IMG/VR virus record: IMGVR_UViG_3300044527_000317 | Location: 1-32,116 of that record | DNA from: a virus | Direction: 5' to 3' (one strand) | Length of the DNA: 32,116 nt | In this document: piece by piece, positions 1-8,360 of the stretch | How the letters are laid out: every line of letters begins with the position of its first letter | Numbering within the stretch: position 1 is the first letter of the stretch | The notes under the pieces: generated by a model | Databases searched by the model: none | The model's input: only the letters and a program-made list of their open reading frames with translations | What the model was told of the DNA's origin: nothing | Position numbers and translations under genes: made by a program

Positions 1-146
1 AGGGCGAGGAGATGGGCAGCTCGCCGCTGGCGCGACTGCTGGCGCGACCGAACGCGATGCACTCGCAGCGCGAGTTCTGGACGCTGCTGGCGGTGTACGC
101 TGCGGTCGGCGGCAGCGCCTACATCCACGTCGTGCGCGATCGGCGC
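1..146. repeat. Terminal direct repeat, left copy (genome closure overlap)
   Basis: Bases 1-146 match 31971-32116 except for positions 18-20 (AGC here, GCA at 31988-31990). The repeat ends exactly at the last base of the window and the portal reading frame continues across it. This is what a circular or circularly permuted molecule looks like when assembled as a linear contig with an overlap. A true short terminal redundancy cannot be excluded from sequence alone. Confidence 0.9.
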
Positions 147-1271
147 GGCACGCCGGTCGAGCTGTGGCCGTACCACGCCGGGCAGATGGTGCCGGTGCCC
201 GCCAGTGACCCCAATGCGCGCATGTGGATCGCGCGCTACGACTACGTCAACGCGGACGGCACGGAGCTGCCGGTGCCGGTCGAGGACGTCATCCAGATCC
301 GCTGGCCGTCGGTCGACCTCGAGCAGCCGTGGGTCGCGCTGCCGCCGCTCGTCGCCGTCGCCGCGGAGGTCGACGCCACCAACGAGGCGATGCGCTACGT
401 CCGGGCGCTGCTGAAGAACGACGCGATGCCGCGCGTGGTGCTGACCACGCCGGTCGGCACGATCCTCGACGACACGGCCGTGAACCGCATGAAGGGTCAG
501 TGGGGCGAGCGCTACGGCGGCGACCAGCGCGGCGGCGTCGCGGTGCTCGAGGAGGGCGTGACGGTGTCGCGCATCGGCATGTCGATGGCCGAGCTGGCGT
601 TCGACGCGCTGATGCGCGTGCCCGAGGCGCACATCGCCGCGGCGTTCCGCGTGCCGGCGATCGTCGCCGGGCTCGGCATCGGCCTCGACCGCTCGACGTA
701 CAGCAACTACGCCGAGGCGCGCATCAGCTACACGCAGCAGACGCTGGTGCCGCTGTGGCGCATGTGGGAAGGCGAGATCCAGACGGCGCTGGGTGACCTC
801 TTCGGCGTCGTGGTGCGCTACGACCTGTCGACGGTCGCCGCGCTGCAGGAGGACCAGGCGGCGCGCGTCGAGCGCACCATCAACGCGTGGAACGCGGGCA
901 TCATGACGCGCAACGAGGCGCGCAAGGCGCTGGCGCTGCCGATCGATGATGCCGGCGACGTGTATGCGCTGCCGACGAGCGTGCAGCTGCTCGACGCGCA
1001 GCACAGCCCGGTCATCGGCATGCCGACGCTGGCGCCGACGCCCGCCGCGGCACCGGCGGACGACACGCCAGTCGAGACGCGCGCGCTGAAGGCGCCGGCG
1101 CGCTCGCCGCATCCGGTGGCCGACTACGTGCCACCGCCGATCGACGACGTGGCCGAGTCGATGTTCCGGCGGCTGCGCCGCTACGTCAACGATCAGTACC
1201 GCACGGCAGCGCAGGAGATCGACGCGATCGCCGAGCGCCGCGCTGCCGAGGAGCAGGCGCGCAACGTATGA
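3..1271 (+). CDS. Portal protein, HK97 family (3' part; 5' part at the window's right end)
   Basis: This is the dodecameric portal at the capsid vertex through which DNA is packaged and to which the terminase docks. The frame is open from base 3. The true start is the ATG at 31754, which supplies 76 N-terminal codons before the repeat, giving about 495 residues, a normal length for the family. Family-like segments include NEAMRYVRALLKNDAMP, a central RVPAIVAG followed by STYSNYAEAR, then a helical WRMWEGEIQTAL region. The C-terminal 80 residues are Pro/Ala-rich and then charged. It follows the large terminase and overlaps the MuF-like gene by ATGA (1268-1271), the standard packaging-to-head order. 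The HK97/SPP1-like fold is inferred from family resemblance. Confidence 0.93.
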   Translation, partial: GEEMGSSPLARLLARPNAMHSQREFWTLLAVYAAVGGSAYIHVVRDRRGTPVELWPYHAGQMVPVPASDPNARMWIARYDYVNADGTELPVPVEDVIQIRWPSVDLEQPWVALPPLVAVAAEVDATNEAMRYVRALLKNDAMPRVVLTTPVGTILDDTAVNRMKGQWGERYGGDQRGGVAVLEEGVTVSRIGMSMAELAFDALMRVPEAHIAAAFRVPAIVAGLGIGLDRSTYSNYAEARISYTQQTLVPLWRMWEGEIQTALGDLFGVVVRYDLSTVAALQEDQAARVERTINAWNAGIMTRNEARKALALPIDDAGDVYALPTSVQLLDAQHSPVIGMPTLAPTPAAAPADDTPVETRALKAPARSPHPVADYVPPPIDDVAESMFRRLRRYVNDQYRTAAQEIDAIAERRAAEEQARNV

Positions 1272-1888
1272 GCGACGACTACACGCCACCGACGCCGGCG
1301 CAGGTCGAGACCGTGGTCGGCGCGCTCGACGACGGCACGGAGATCAGCATCATCATGCGGGCGTTCTACCCGCTGCTGCTCGAGCGCGCCTGGGAGCGCG
1401 CCGGGGAGCAGGTGCAGCTGGGCACGGCGTTCGACCTGCGCAACCCGCGCGTGCAGGAGACGATCGCCGGACTGGCGCAGAAGGTGCGCCGCGTGGCCGA
1501 CACGACGCGCGACGACGTGCGGCGCGTGATGGCGCTCGTCGATGCCGAGGGCATCAGCTACAACCAAGCGGCGCAGCTGCTGCGCGGCGTGACCGAGACG
1601 CTGCCCGACGGCACGACGGTGCGGCCGTTCGATGCGCCGTACCGCGCCTTCATGGTCGCGGTGACGGAGGCGGCGTACGCGTACAGCCGCGGCCAGGTGC
1701 TGGCGTGGCAGGAGAGCGGGGACGTCGACCGGATGCAGTGGGTCGCCGAGACGACGGCCTGCCCCGTGTGCAACGCGCTGAACGGGCGCATCGTCGCGCT
1801 CGGTTCGCCATTCGAGAACGGCATCGAGGTGCCGGCGCATCCCAACTGTCGGTGTACGCTCAGCCCGGTGCTGAGCGATGGGCTGTAG
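1268..1888 (+). CDS. MuF-like head morphogenesis protein
   Basis: A 206-residue minor head protein related to Mu gpF / SPP1 gp7, thought to sit at the portal and affect DNA ejection or head assembly. The C-terminus carries the family signature: CPVC, then NGRIV, then a PAHPNCRCTL segment near residues 194-201, with cysteine pairs that may bind metal or form a structural cluster. The N-terminal 150 residues are helical, with DAEGISYNQAAQLLRG near the centre. The start overlaps the portal stop (ATGA), indicating translational coupling. Its place between portal and protease matches many HK97-like phages. It lacks the toxin or ADP-ribosyltransferase extensions seen on some MuF proteins. Confidence 0.88.
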   Translation: MSDDYTPPTPAQVETVVGALDDGTEISIIMRAFYPLLLERAWERAGEQVQLGTAFDLRNPRVQETIAGLAQKVRRVADTTRDDVRRVMALVDAEGISYNQAAQLLRGVTETLPDGTTVRPFDAPYRAFMVAVTEAAYAYSRGQVLAWQESGDVDRMQWVAETTACPVCNALNGRIVALGSPFENGIEVPAHPNCRCTLSPVLSDGL

Positions 1889-1918
1889 TGTATACTGTCA
1901 CGCAGCAGGAGGTGCGAC

Positions 1919-3448
1919 ATGGCATGGGTCATCGGCGCAGACACGGATCTGCCACTGAACGAGACGCTGCGCTGGGACGGCCCGGGCGCGGCGCGGCGCG
2001 TCTTCGAGCTGGCCATGTTCGACAGCGACGAGCCCGACTATGAGCTGGCGCGGCGGGCGTTCCTCGTGTACGACGACGAGCGGCCCGAGCTGCGCGGCAG
2101 CTATAAGCTCGGCATCGCCGACGTGATCGACGGCGAGCTGTACGTGCTGTCGAGCGGCCTGCGCGCCGCGGCGTCGCGCCTGCCACAGACCGCTGACCTC
2201 GACGAGGACATCGTCAACGAGGCGCGGGCCATCATCGACTCCTACGTGGCCGAGATGGACGACGACGACGAGGAGCGACGCAAGGTCGCGCCGCCCGTGC
2301 CCGAGACGAAGGTCGACGCGCCGGCCTGGCTGCGCGCGAACGCGCGGCGGGGCCTCGAGTGGCACCGCGACGGCCTGTCGGGCGACGGCGTGGTCGAGCG
2401 CACGATCCGCGAGGCGCGGCAGATGGCCGACGGGTTCGTGAGCGAGGACAAGGCCGTCCGGATGGCGGCGTGGTTCGCGCGGCACATGGCCGACCTCGAC
2501 GCGCCGGCGGCGAACCCGGACCACGAGGACTACCCGTCGCCGGGCGTCGTCGCGCACGCGCTGTGGGGCGGTGGCACGCGGCGCCAGTCGGAGCGGGCGC
2601 AGCGCTGGGCGGAGGAGCAGGTGGCCAGCATGGAACGATCGCAGCGGTCCCGCGCGTCGCGCCACGAGCGCAAGGCGGGCTTCCTGATGCCGTCGTCGAT
2701 CAATGATCGCACGGTGACCGGCATCTTCTCGGTGTTCGGCAACATGGACAGCTACGCCGACATCATCCACAACGGCGCGTTCTCGAAGACGCTGTCGGAG
2801 CGTGCCGGGCGCGTGCTGCATCTGTGGCAGCACGACATGGACGCGCCGCCGATCGCGCTGATCGACTCGATCCGCGAGGTGCCGCGCCAGGCGCTGCCGG
2901 CGGAGGTGCTGATGCGCGCCCCGACGGCGACGGGCGGCGCCGAGGTGACGCGGACGTACCTCGACACGCCGCGCGCCAACGAGGTGCTGACGGCGATCCG
3001 CAGCGGCGCGCCGCTCGAGATGAGCTTCGCCTTCGACGCCGTGCGGTTCGACTTCGAGGAGAACGCCAGCAGCCCGCTCGGCGTGATCCGCAACCTGCGC
3101 GAGCTGAAGCTCTACGAGACCAGCGACGTCAACTGGGGCGCGAACAGCGCCACGGTCGCGGCGAAGGCGCGGAGCACGACGATGCCGCTGGGCACACTGC
3201 TGCACGCGCTGCGGGCGGCGATGAAGGCCGGGGCACGGCACTCGACGCGCGACACACAGCTTATCAACCAGATCGCCGAGGCGGCGATCGAGCTCGGCGC
3301 CACCAGTGTGCGCCTGATCAATCAGCCTGATCCCGACGAGGAGCGCGCCGCGCGTGTCGCACCCGCTCTGCCGGTGGATGGTCGAGAACGCCAACTGCGG
3401 GTAGCAGCGGCGGCACTGGCGCTGCTGCGGAGTGGGAGAACCTCATGA
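1919..3448 (+). CDS. Prohead maturation protease with N-terminal extra domains
   Basis: A serine protease that processes the capsid shell during maturation. The protease core covers about residues 245-430: FSVFGNMDSYADIIHNGAF, the catalytic-His segment LWQHD (His305), the catalytic-Ser segment EMSFAF (Ser369) and then ETSDVNWGANSATV. At 509 residues it is over twice the usual length of about 200. Residues 1-115 resemble a domain often found ahead of phage proteases (SYKLGIADVIDGELYV), and about 135-235 hold a second module ending PSPGVVAHALWGGG plus a Trp/Arg-rich helix. The C-terminal 80 residues are helical and may act as scaffold. A strong AGGAGG lies 6 nt before the ATG. A TATACT at 1891 might be a weak internal promoter, but no good -35 was found. 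Confidence 0.9.
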   Translation: MAWVIGADTDLPLNETLRWDGPGAARRVFELAMFDSDEPDYELARRAFLVYDDERPELRGSYKLGIADVIDGELYVLSSGLRAAASRLPQTADLDEDIVNEARAIIDSYVAEMDDDDEERRKVAPPVPETKVDAPAWLRANARRGLEWHRDGLSGDGVVERTIREARQMADGFVSEDKAVRMAAWFARHMADLDAPAANPDHEDYPSPGVVAHALWGGGTRRQSERAQRWAEEQVASMERSQRSRASRHERKAGFLMPSSINDRTVTGIFSVFGNMDSYADIIHNGAFSKTLSERAGRVLHLWQHDMDAPPIALIDSIREVPRQALPAEVLMRAPTATGGAEVTRTYLDTPRANEVLTAIRSGAPLEMSFAFDAVRFDFEENASSPLGVIRNLRELKLYETSDVNWGANSATVAAKARSTTMPLGTLLHALRAAMKAGARHSTRDTQLINQIAEAAIELGATSVRLINQPDPDEERAARVAPALPVDGRERQLRVAAAALALLRSGRTS

Positions 3449-4668
3449 ACACCCAGAGCCTGTACAACGAGGCGACGGAGCTCTACGGCCGCGCGCGATC
3501 GCTGCTGGAGAACCCGAAGGGGCTGAGCGCGGATGACTCGGCCCAGTACGACCGCATCATGGAGCAGTTCGACGCCAAGATGGCCGACGCCAAGCGCCTG
3601 GAGCGCGATGCGGCGGCAGCGTCGGCGATGGCCCAGCTGAGCGCGCCGCAGCAGCGCCTCGGCATCGGCGGCGCCGCGTCGGGTAGCGACGTGGAGCAGC
3701 GCCAGCTGCAGCTCGTGCGCAACTGGTTCAAGGGCGGCATGCTGAGCGCCGCCGAGCGCAAGGACCTCTCCGCCGGCGTCGATGCGCAGGGCGGCTACCT
3801 CGTCGCTCCGGCGGTGCTGGCCAACGGCATCATCAAGTTCATCGACGACGAGGTGTTTCTGCGCCGTCTGGCAACGGTGATCCCGATGGACGTCGGCACC
3901 GAGCTGATCGCCCCGACGTGGGACGCCGATCCGGCTGACGCCGACTGGCTCACCGAGGTGGCGAGCGTGACCACCGACACGGCGATGCGCACCGGCCTCC
4001 GCACGCTGCGGCCCACGCGGCTCAGCAAGGAAGTCAAGATCAGCCGCACGCTGGTGAACCAGTCGCGCGTCAACATCGAGCAGTGGGTGCAGGCCCGGCT
4101 CGCCTACAAGTTCGGCATCACCGAGGAGAAGGCGTTCCTGACCGGCACCGGGGCCAGCGGCCAGCCGCTCGGCGTGTTCACCGCGTCGGTGCAGGGCATC
4201 CCGACCTCGCGTGACACCACGGCGTCGGCGAGTACGTCGTTCACCGCGGACAACATCCTTGACACCAAGCACGCGCTGAAGGCGGCCTACTGGTCGCGCC
4301 CGGCGACGCGCTGGGTGATGCACCGCGACACCATCGCGCGGATCCGCAAGCTGAAGGACGGCTCGGGCAACTACCTGTGGTCGCCGGGGCTTGGACCGGG
4401 CGGTGGCATCACGCAGGGCCTGCCGGCGACCATCGCGGACGTGCCGTACCTGGTCAGCGAGTACGCGCCGAACACCTACACCGCCGGCCTGTATGTCGCC
4501 ATCATCGGTGACTTCTCGTACTACTACATCGCCGAGACGGGGCGCTACGAGCTGCAGGTGCTCGCCGAGCTCTACGCCAGCACCGATCAGATCGGCTACA
4601 TCGGTCGCACGTACGTCGACGGGCAGCCCGTGCTCGCCGAGGCATTCCAGCGCCTGAAGCTGGCCTGA
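3445..4668 (+). CDS. Major capsid protein, HK97 fold
   Basis: A 407-residue shell subunit. The first 70 residues are a charged helical delta/scaffold-like region that is probably cleaved off by the upstream protease. The mature part begins around the segment AERKDLSAGVDAQGGYLVAP, a hallmark start of HK97-type capsids, followed by an RLATVIPM strand, the E-loop-like WLTEVASVT region, KISRTLVNQS, and a G-rich A-domain segment with QPLGVF. Near the end come RYELQVLAELYA and a DGQPVLAEAFQRLKLA terminus. The gene overlaps the protease by ATGA at 3445-3448. It needs no separate scaffold gene, and none is visible. Neighbours on both sides are head genes, so the assignment is firm. Confidence 0.95.
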   Translation: MNTQSLYNEATELYGRARSLLENPKGLSADDSAQYDRIMEQFDAKMADAKRLERDAAAASAMAQLSAPQQRLGIGGAASGSDVEQRQLQLVRNWFKGGMLSAAERKDLSAGVDAQGGYLVAPAVLANGIIKFIDDEVFLRRLATVIPMDVGTELIAPTWDADPADADWLTEVASVTTDTAMRTGLRTLRPTRLSKEVKISRTLVNQSRVNIEQWVQARLAYKFGITEEKAFLTGTGASGQPLGVFTASVQGIPTSRDTTASASTSFTADNILDTKHALKAAYWSRPATRWVMHRDTIARIRKLKDGSGNYLWSPGLGPGGGITQGLPATIADVPYLVSEYAPNTYTAGLYVAIIGDFSYYYIAETGRYELQVLAELYASTDQIGYIGRTYVDGQPVLAEAFQRLKLA

Positions 4669-4678
4669 GGAGGAACCC

Positions 4679-5131
4679 ATGGCACACATCGGGCAGCTCA
4701 ACGAGAACGTCGAGGTCGCGTACGTCGGCGCGGCGATCTCCAACGCGAACAACACCGACAGCAACTCGACCCGGCTGGACATGCAGGGCTGGGACGGCGT
4801 CCTGTTCGTCACCACGATCACCGACAGCGCAGCGACGGGCGTCGCGACGCTGAAGGTCGAGCAGAACACCGCGGACAGCGACACCGGCATGGCGCTGATC
4901 ACCGGCGCATCGGCGGCGGTCACCTGCGCGGTGAACGACGACGTCAACGGCAAGATCCTGATCGTCGATGTGCGCGAGCCGCGCCAGCGGTACGTGCAGG
5001 CGGTGCGCACCAGCGCCACGGCCAACATCGCGTTCGGGGAGGTCATCGCGATCCGGTACGGCCCGCGCCTGGCCCCGGCGGCGCTCTCGAGCACGGCGGC
5101 GGCGGCGGCTGAGGTCGTCAGCGGCGCGTAA
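4679..5131 (+). CDS. Capsid-associated small beta protein (decoration candidate)
   Basis: A 150-residue protein directly after the capsid gene with a good ribosome site (GAGGAACCC before ATG). It is predicted beta-rich: DMQGWDGVLFVTTITDSA, then VATLKVEQNTADSDTGM and a KILIVDVREPRQRYVQAV strand. This pattern (a strand, a gap, then DVxxPRxRYV) is common in small proteins encoded next to phage capsid genes that decorate or cement the shell. I do not recognise a named family with certainty. The C-terminus is an alanine-rich tail. Position and size support a virion role; the decoration function is inferred. Confidence 0.6.
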   Translation: MAHIGQLNENVEVAYVGAAISNANNTDSNSTRLDMQGWDGVLFVTTITDSAATGVATLKVEQNTADSDTGMALITGASAAVTCAVNDDVNGKILIVDVREPRQRYVQAVRTSATANIAFGEVIAIRYGPRLAPAALSSTAAAAAEVVSGA

Positions 5132-5142
5132 GGAGGACTACG

Positions 5143-5637
5143 ATGACCTACAACAGCTCCAACTACCAGGAGCAGGGCGGGGAGTCGTGGGTCGTCGGTG
5201 GCAGCCAGACGGTGAGTGGTACGCTCACCGTCTCCGGCACACTGGCGGCCAGCGGCGCGACGCTCAACGGACTGATCCGCGTCGACAAGGTCGCGCTGGC
5301 GGCCGTCGACACCGCGGGCGGCGTCTTCGCGTGGGCGAACCCGGCGGGCGCGGCGATCATCGTGCACTCGGTGATCCTCGACGTGACGACGTTCACCACC
5401 GGCGCATGCACCATCGATGTCGGCGTCGCGGCGAACGCCACCACGCTGAACGACACGCTGCTTGACGGGCAGTCGCTGGCCACGGCGGCGAAGGTGCTGA
5501 ACAGCGCCACCAACGCCGGCACCAACGGCTCGATGTCACGCAAGGTCACGTCGACGCAGTTCGTCACCGGCTCGGTGGCCAGCGGCGCATCGGCGGGGCT
5601 GGTCGGCAACGCGTACATCAGCTGGTCGCTGGTCTGA
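5143..5637 (+). CDS. Capsid-associated protein, low-complexity N-terminus (decoration or head-fibre candidate)
   Basis: A 164-residue protein starting NYQEQGGESWVVGG, followed by alternating TVSGTLTVSGTLAASGATLNG-type Ser/Gly/Thr beta repeats and then a compact beta domain (residues about 45-164). The opening NYQEQGG...WVVGG and a short beta-repeat spacer occur in many phage proteins encoded just after the capsid gene. AAGGAGG precedes the ATG closely. The repeat spacer may project the domain from the shell. No enzymatic motif is visible. The exact function is inferred only from position and composition. Confidence 0.55.
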   Translation: MTYNSSNYQEQGGESWVVGGSQTVSGTLTVSGTLAASGATLNGLIRVDKVALAAVDTAGGVFAWANPAGAAIIVHSVILDVTTFTTGACTIDVGVAANATTLNDTLLDGQSLATAAKVLNSATNAGTNGSMSRKVTSTQFVTGSVASGASAGLVGNAYISWSLV

Positions 5638-5648
5638 CGGAGGGCGCC

Positions 5649-5918
5649 ATGCCGATCACGGCGAAGTCGGTCACGATCACCACGAGCCCGACAGCGATCC
5701 ACACGGCGGCCAGCAATGGCTGCCACATCCACCTGTTCAGCGACAGCGGCGGGCAGGACGTGACGCTCGGCCCGGCAACCGTCGTGGCCGGCGCCGGGTT
5801 CACGCTGACCTCGTCATCGAAGGTCATGACGGAGATCCAGATCCCGCCCGGCGAGACGCTGTACGGCATTGTGCCGTCGTCGACGCACGTCGTCCGCGTC
5901 ACGATCATGGAGTTCTGA
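5649..5918 (+). CDS. Small beta-rich virion protein of unknown function
   Basis: 89 residues, mostly alternating hydrophobic/polar strands (VTITTSPTAIHTA, CHIHLFSDSGGQDVTLG, TEIQIPPGETLYGIVPSST) ending in a VVRVTIMEF strand. No signal peptide or membrane segment. The ribosome site GACGGAGGGCGCC precedes the ATG. It sits between two decoration candidates and the connector gene, so a capsid-surface or neck role is likely, but I recognise no family. The stop at 5916-5918 lies one base before the next start codon. Confidence 0.6.
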   Translation: MPITAKSVTITTSPTAIHTAASNGCHIHLFSDSGGQDVTLGPATVVAGAGFTLTSSSKVMTEIQIPPGETLYGIVPSSTHVVRVTIMEF

Positions 5919-5919
5919 C

Positions 5920-6798
5920 ATGGCACTCGGACTGACCGTGACGGACTTGCGCGAGTATCTCGACCAGGTGCCGGATCGCGCCGCGCAGCGCGTCACGGTC
6001 ACCGGGGCGCCGACGGGCGGCACCTACACGCTGGTCTACCAGGGCACGGCCACAGTCGCGATCGCATACAACGCCACGCCGGCGACGGTGCAGGCGGCGA
6101 TCACGACGGTGGCCGCGACGTCCGGCGATGCGGCACCGGTCACGGTGTACGGCTCGGCGGGCGGGCCCTACCTGGTGGTGTGGTCGGCGCGATCTGCCCG
6201 GATCGCGTCGCCGCTCACGCTGGGCACCAACAGCCTCACCGGCGGCACCACGCCGTCGGTCACCGTCGCGGTGGCGCTCGATGCGCTGCTGCAGGATATC
6301 CTCGATCGGGCCTGCGCGATGGTTGAGAGCGCGCTGCTGCCCGTCGAGTACGCAGCGTACGGCGCGGCCTCCGCCGAGGTCGTGCGCAGCGAGCCGTATC
6401 GCACGACCTACATGCGCCTGCCGGCGCACCAGCACGGCAGCGTCACGGCCGTCGTCGAGGTGGCCAAGCTCACGTCGACGACCGGCACGACCATCGATCC
6501 CGACGACTACGTGCAGAAGGCCGGCTACCTGATCGCCGCCGACGCCGAGACACGGTGGCGCGCGCATGCGGCGTATCGCATCACGGCAGTGTGGGGCTAC
6601 GGCCCGGCGCCGGCAGACGTGCAGCAGGTCGCGCTCGAGCTGGCCGTCAACGCGTGGCGCCAGCGCGACCGCGGGCTGTACAGCGAGGTGCAGGGCGTCG
6701 AGGGCGGCGGCGCTGTCAGCTACGTGGGCGGCATCAACGCGACGCAGCGCATGGTCATCCACCGTGCGCGGGCGCAGTGGCGCGAGGTGGTGACGTGA
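5920..6798 (+). CDS. Head-tail connector (gp6-like adaptor) with an inserted Ig-like domain
   Basis: 292 residues. The adaptor part is residues about 118-292: LDALLQDILDRACAMVESAL, then a LPAHQHGSVTAVVEV strand, DDYVQKAGYLIAAD and VWGYGPAPADVQQVALELA, a layout typical of phage DNA-packaging/neck adaptors that build the ring below the portal. Between a short N-terminal helix (LTVTDLREYLDQVPD) and that part lies a beta module (about 23-118) opening QRVTVTGAPTGGTYTL and continuing IAYNATPATVQAAI, a repeat type seen in phage structural proteins. The ATG at 5920 was chosen because the open frame upstream encodes Arg/Ser-rich shadow sequence and 5920 follows the preceding stop. The next gene overlaps the end by four bases. 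Confidence 0.75.
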   Translation: MALGLTVTDLREYLDQVPDRAAQRVTVTGAPTGGTYTLVYQGTATVAIAYNATPATVQAAITTVAATSGDAAPVTVYGSAGGPYLVVWSARSARIASPLTLGTNSLTGGTTPSVTVAVALDALLQDILDRACAMVESALLPVEYAAYGAASAEVVRSEPYRTTYMRLPAHQHGSVTAVVEVAKLTSTTGTTIDPDDYVQKAGYLIAADAETRWRAHAAYRITAVWGYGPAPADVQQVALELAVNAWRQRDRGLYSEVQGVEGGGAVSYVGGINATQRMVIHRARAQWREVVT

Positions 6799-7214
6799 CC
6801 GCCGATCGCATCACCATCGACGGGCTCGATCGCCTGCTGGCCAACCTCGATCCGGCGCGGCAGGAGGAGATCCTGACCCGCCTGCTCACGCGCGCCACAG
6901 CGCTCGTGCTGGCGCGCACGAAGGAGGCTGGGCCGCGCACTGCCAGACCACGCCCGATCCGGTACGCTGGCGGGCGCGTCTCGCGCGACATGACGTCGGG
7001 GCGCTACACGCCGGTGCTCACCGGCAACCTGCGGCGATCGATCACCAGCCAGGTGCAGCGCTCGGAGCAGCGCGGCATCGTGGGCACCAACGTGGTCTAT
7101 GGCAAGTACGTGCACAAGCATCGCCCGTTCCTCGTGTGGGCGCTCGAGGACAGCCAGGACAAGATCCGCGGCGAGATCGACAAGGCCGGCAAGGCCATCG
7201 TGGGTGGCGCATGA
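6795..7214 (+). CDS. HK97 gp10-like neck / minor tail protein
   Basis: 139 residues from a GTG start that overlaps the previous stop (GTGA at 6795-6798). The sequence is family-like: an N-terminal DGLDRLLANLD helix, a helix TRATALVLARTKEAGPR, then TPVLTGNLRRSITSQV, IVGTNVVYGKYVHKHRPFL and a C-terminal helix. The order 'helix, ...TGNLRRSI..., ...GTNVVYGKYVE/H...RPFL' marks the HK97-gp10/tail-completion family, which joins the tail to the connector. Gene order (adaptor, gp10-like, tail terminator) agrees. A GTG start is needed because no ATG falls in frame near the junction. Confidence 0.85.
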   Translation: MTADRITIDGLDRLLANLDPARQEEILTRLLTRATALVLARTKEAGPRTARPRPIRYAGGRVSRDMTSGRYTPVLTGNLRRSITSQVQRSEQRGIVGTNVVYGKYVHKHRPFLVWALEDSQDKIRGEIDKAGKAIVGGA

Positions 7215-7657
7215 GCTATCGCCTCGAGGACATCGTCGCCAATCTGAACCACGTGTGGTCGACGATGACGGGCATCACGGCGACGCTGGCCTACGAGCCA
7301 CGCGCCGTGCAGGCGCCGCCGATGCTGTACACCCTGCTGGACAGCGTCGAGCGCACCGACGCAACGACCAGCGCGGGCAGCAACACGCGCCTCGTGGCCG
7401 TGCGGTATCGTCTGATCACCCGTATAATGCTGTCGTGGCGCGACACTGAGCAGGCCGAGCGCGATGTGCGGTACTACGTGAGCGCGGCGCTCGATCTGAT
7501 GGACGTCGACACCAACCGGACGCTGGCCGGGCTGATCACTGCCGGCAGCGGCGCGACCATCGACACGATCACGACCGGCTGGATCGTCGCCGACGGCAGC
7601 GAGTATCGCACCGTCGACATCGCCACCAACGTGCATGACAAGCGGCTGAGGGGATAG
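7211..7657 (+). CDS. Tail terminator / tail completion-like protein
   Basis: 148 residues, overlapping the gp10-like gene by ATGA (7211-7214). It opens with a helix (YRLEDIVANLNHVW), has strands around LVAVRYRLITRIMLSW, a helical DTEQAERDVRYYVSAALDLM and a beta end. This is the general shape and gene position of tail terminators, which cap the growing tail tube and dock to the connector. No single diagnostic motif is visible, so the assignment leans on synteny: adaptor, gp10-like, this gene, one accessory gene, then the tube protein. Confidence 0.6.
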   Translation: MSYRLEDIVANLNHVWSTMTGITATLAYEPRAVQAPPMLYTLLDSVERTDATTSAGSNTRLVAVRYRLITRIMLSWRDTEQAERDVRYYVSAALDLMDVDTNRTLAGLITAGSGATIDTITTGWIVADGSEYRTVDIATNVHDKRLRG

Positions 7658-7658
7658 C

Positions 7659-8360
7659 ATGGCAGACAACTACGACATCCTGGAACCCACGTCGGCCCCG
7701 TCGGGCACGACCACACGCACGGTGCGGGCCATCGACGTGGGCAGCGGCAACCTCGCCGGGGCGGCGGTGCTGGTCGATACCAGTGGCAATCCACTGATTG
7801 GCGTGCAGAACCGTAGCGACTCGCTGCCGGTGACCATCGCGAACGAGGATACACTCGCGCTGGCACGATACCGCGTCAGCACGTATAACACCACGAATCC
7901 CACCGGGACACATATTCCGCCACTGCCGAGCGGCGAAGTCAACGACGTGCTGAATAATGGTGCGACGCAGGGCGTCGCAAATGATTTCCTGTTCACTTCG
8001 GGTGCCGGCGGAGCGCGAACCATCTTCTGGGAGATCCCAGTGGTCAATGCTGGATACAACACGGTCGCGGTCCTGATCCAATGGCTGATAGCCCCAGCTA
8101 CTAGTGGAGTCGAAATCAGCTACCTACCCAATGGTTCGGTCATTCAGGCGACGTTCACCAATGCCGCCGGCGCAAGTCGTGTGCTCTCAATGGTCAACAG
8201 CGAAGGCGCGGCATACACTGCCAGCGTCAGTATGGCTGCAAACACGATTGCGCGATTGGCCATGGAGTACGGATCGCTGCGCACCGCATATCTGCAGTTT
8301 ACGGGTCTGTCTGGTATCACAGGCGGATCGTATCAGTTCACCGTCATCCGATCGCGATAA
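7659..8360 (+). CDS. Unknown protein inserted in the tail module (lower GC)
   Basis: 233 residues. It opens NYDILEPTSAPSGTTTRTVRA, then repeated beta strands rich in Asn, Thr and Gly (STYNTTNPTGTHIPPLPSG, GGARTIFWEIPVVNAG, LQFTGLSGITGGSYQFTV). No membrane segment or catalytic motif. From about 7850 to 8350 the DNA is clearly richer in A/T than its neighbours, with codons such as AAT, ATA, ACT and GGA that are rare elsewhere here. It lies between the tail terminator and tube genes, where many phages carry nothing. It may be a tail-surface or virion accessory protein acquired separately. I do not recognise the family. Confidence 0.7.
   Translation: MADNYDILEPTSAPSGTTTRTVRAIDVGSGNLAGAAVLVDTSGNPLIGVQNRSDSLPVTIANEDTLALARYRVSTYNTTNPTGTHIPPLPSGEVNDVLNNGATQGVANDFLFTSGAGGARTIFWEIPVVNAGYNTVAVLIQWLIAPATSGVEISYLPNGSVIQATFTNAAGASRVLSMVNSEGAAYTASVSMAANTIARLAMEYGSLRTAYLQFTGLSGITGGSYQFTVIRSR

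Noticed and set aside
2359-2706. Long Arg/Gly/Ala-rich open frames in most alternative frames across the window
   Set aside because: Very GC-rich DNA leaves few stop codons, so antisense and shifted frames stay open by chance. Those with low-complexity Arg/Ala/Gly content that overlap clear genes were discarded.
7423-7428. TATAAT inside the tail terminator gene
   Set aside because: No acceptable -35 hexamer lies 16-18 bp upstream and it is in the middle of a coding region with no gene start nearby.
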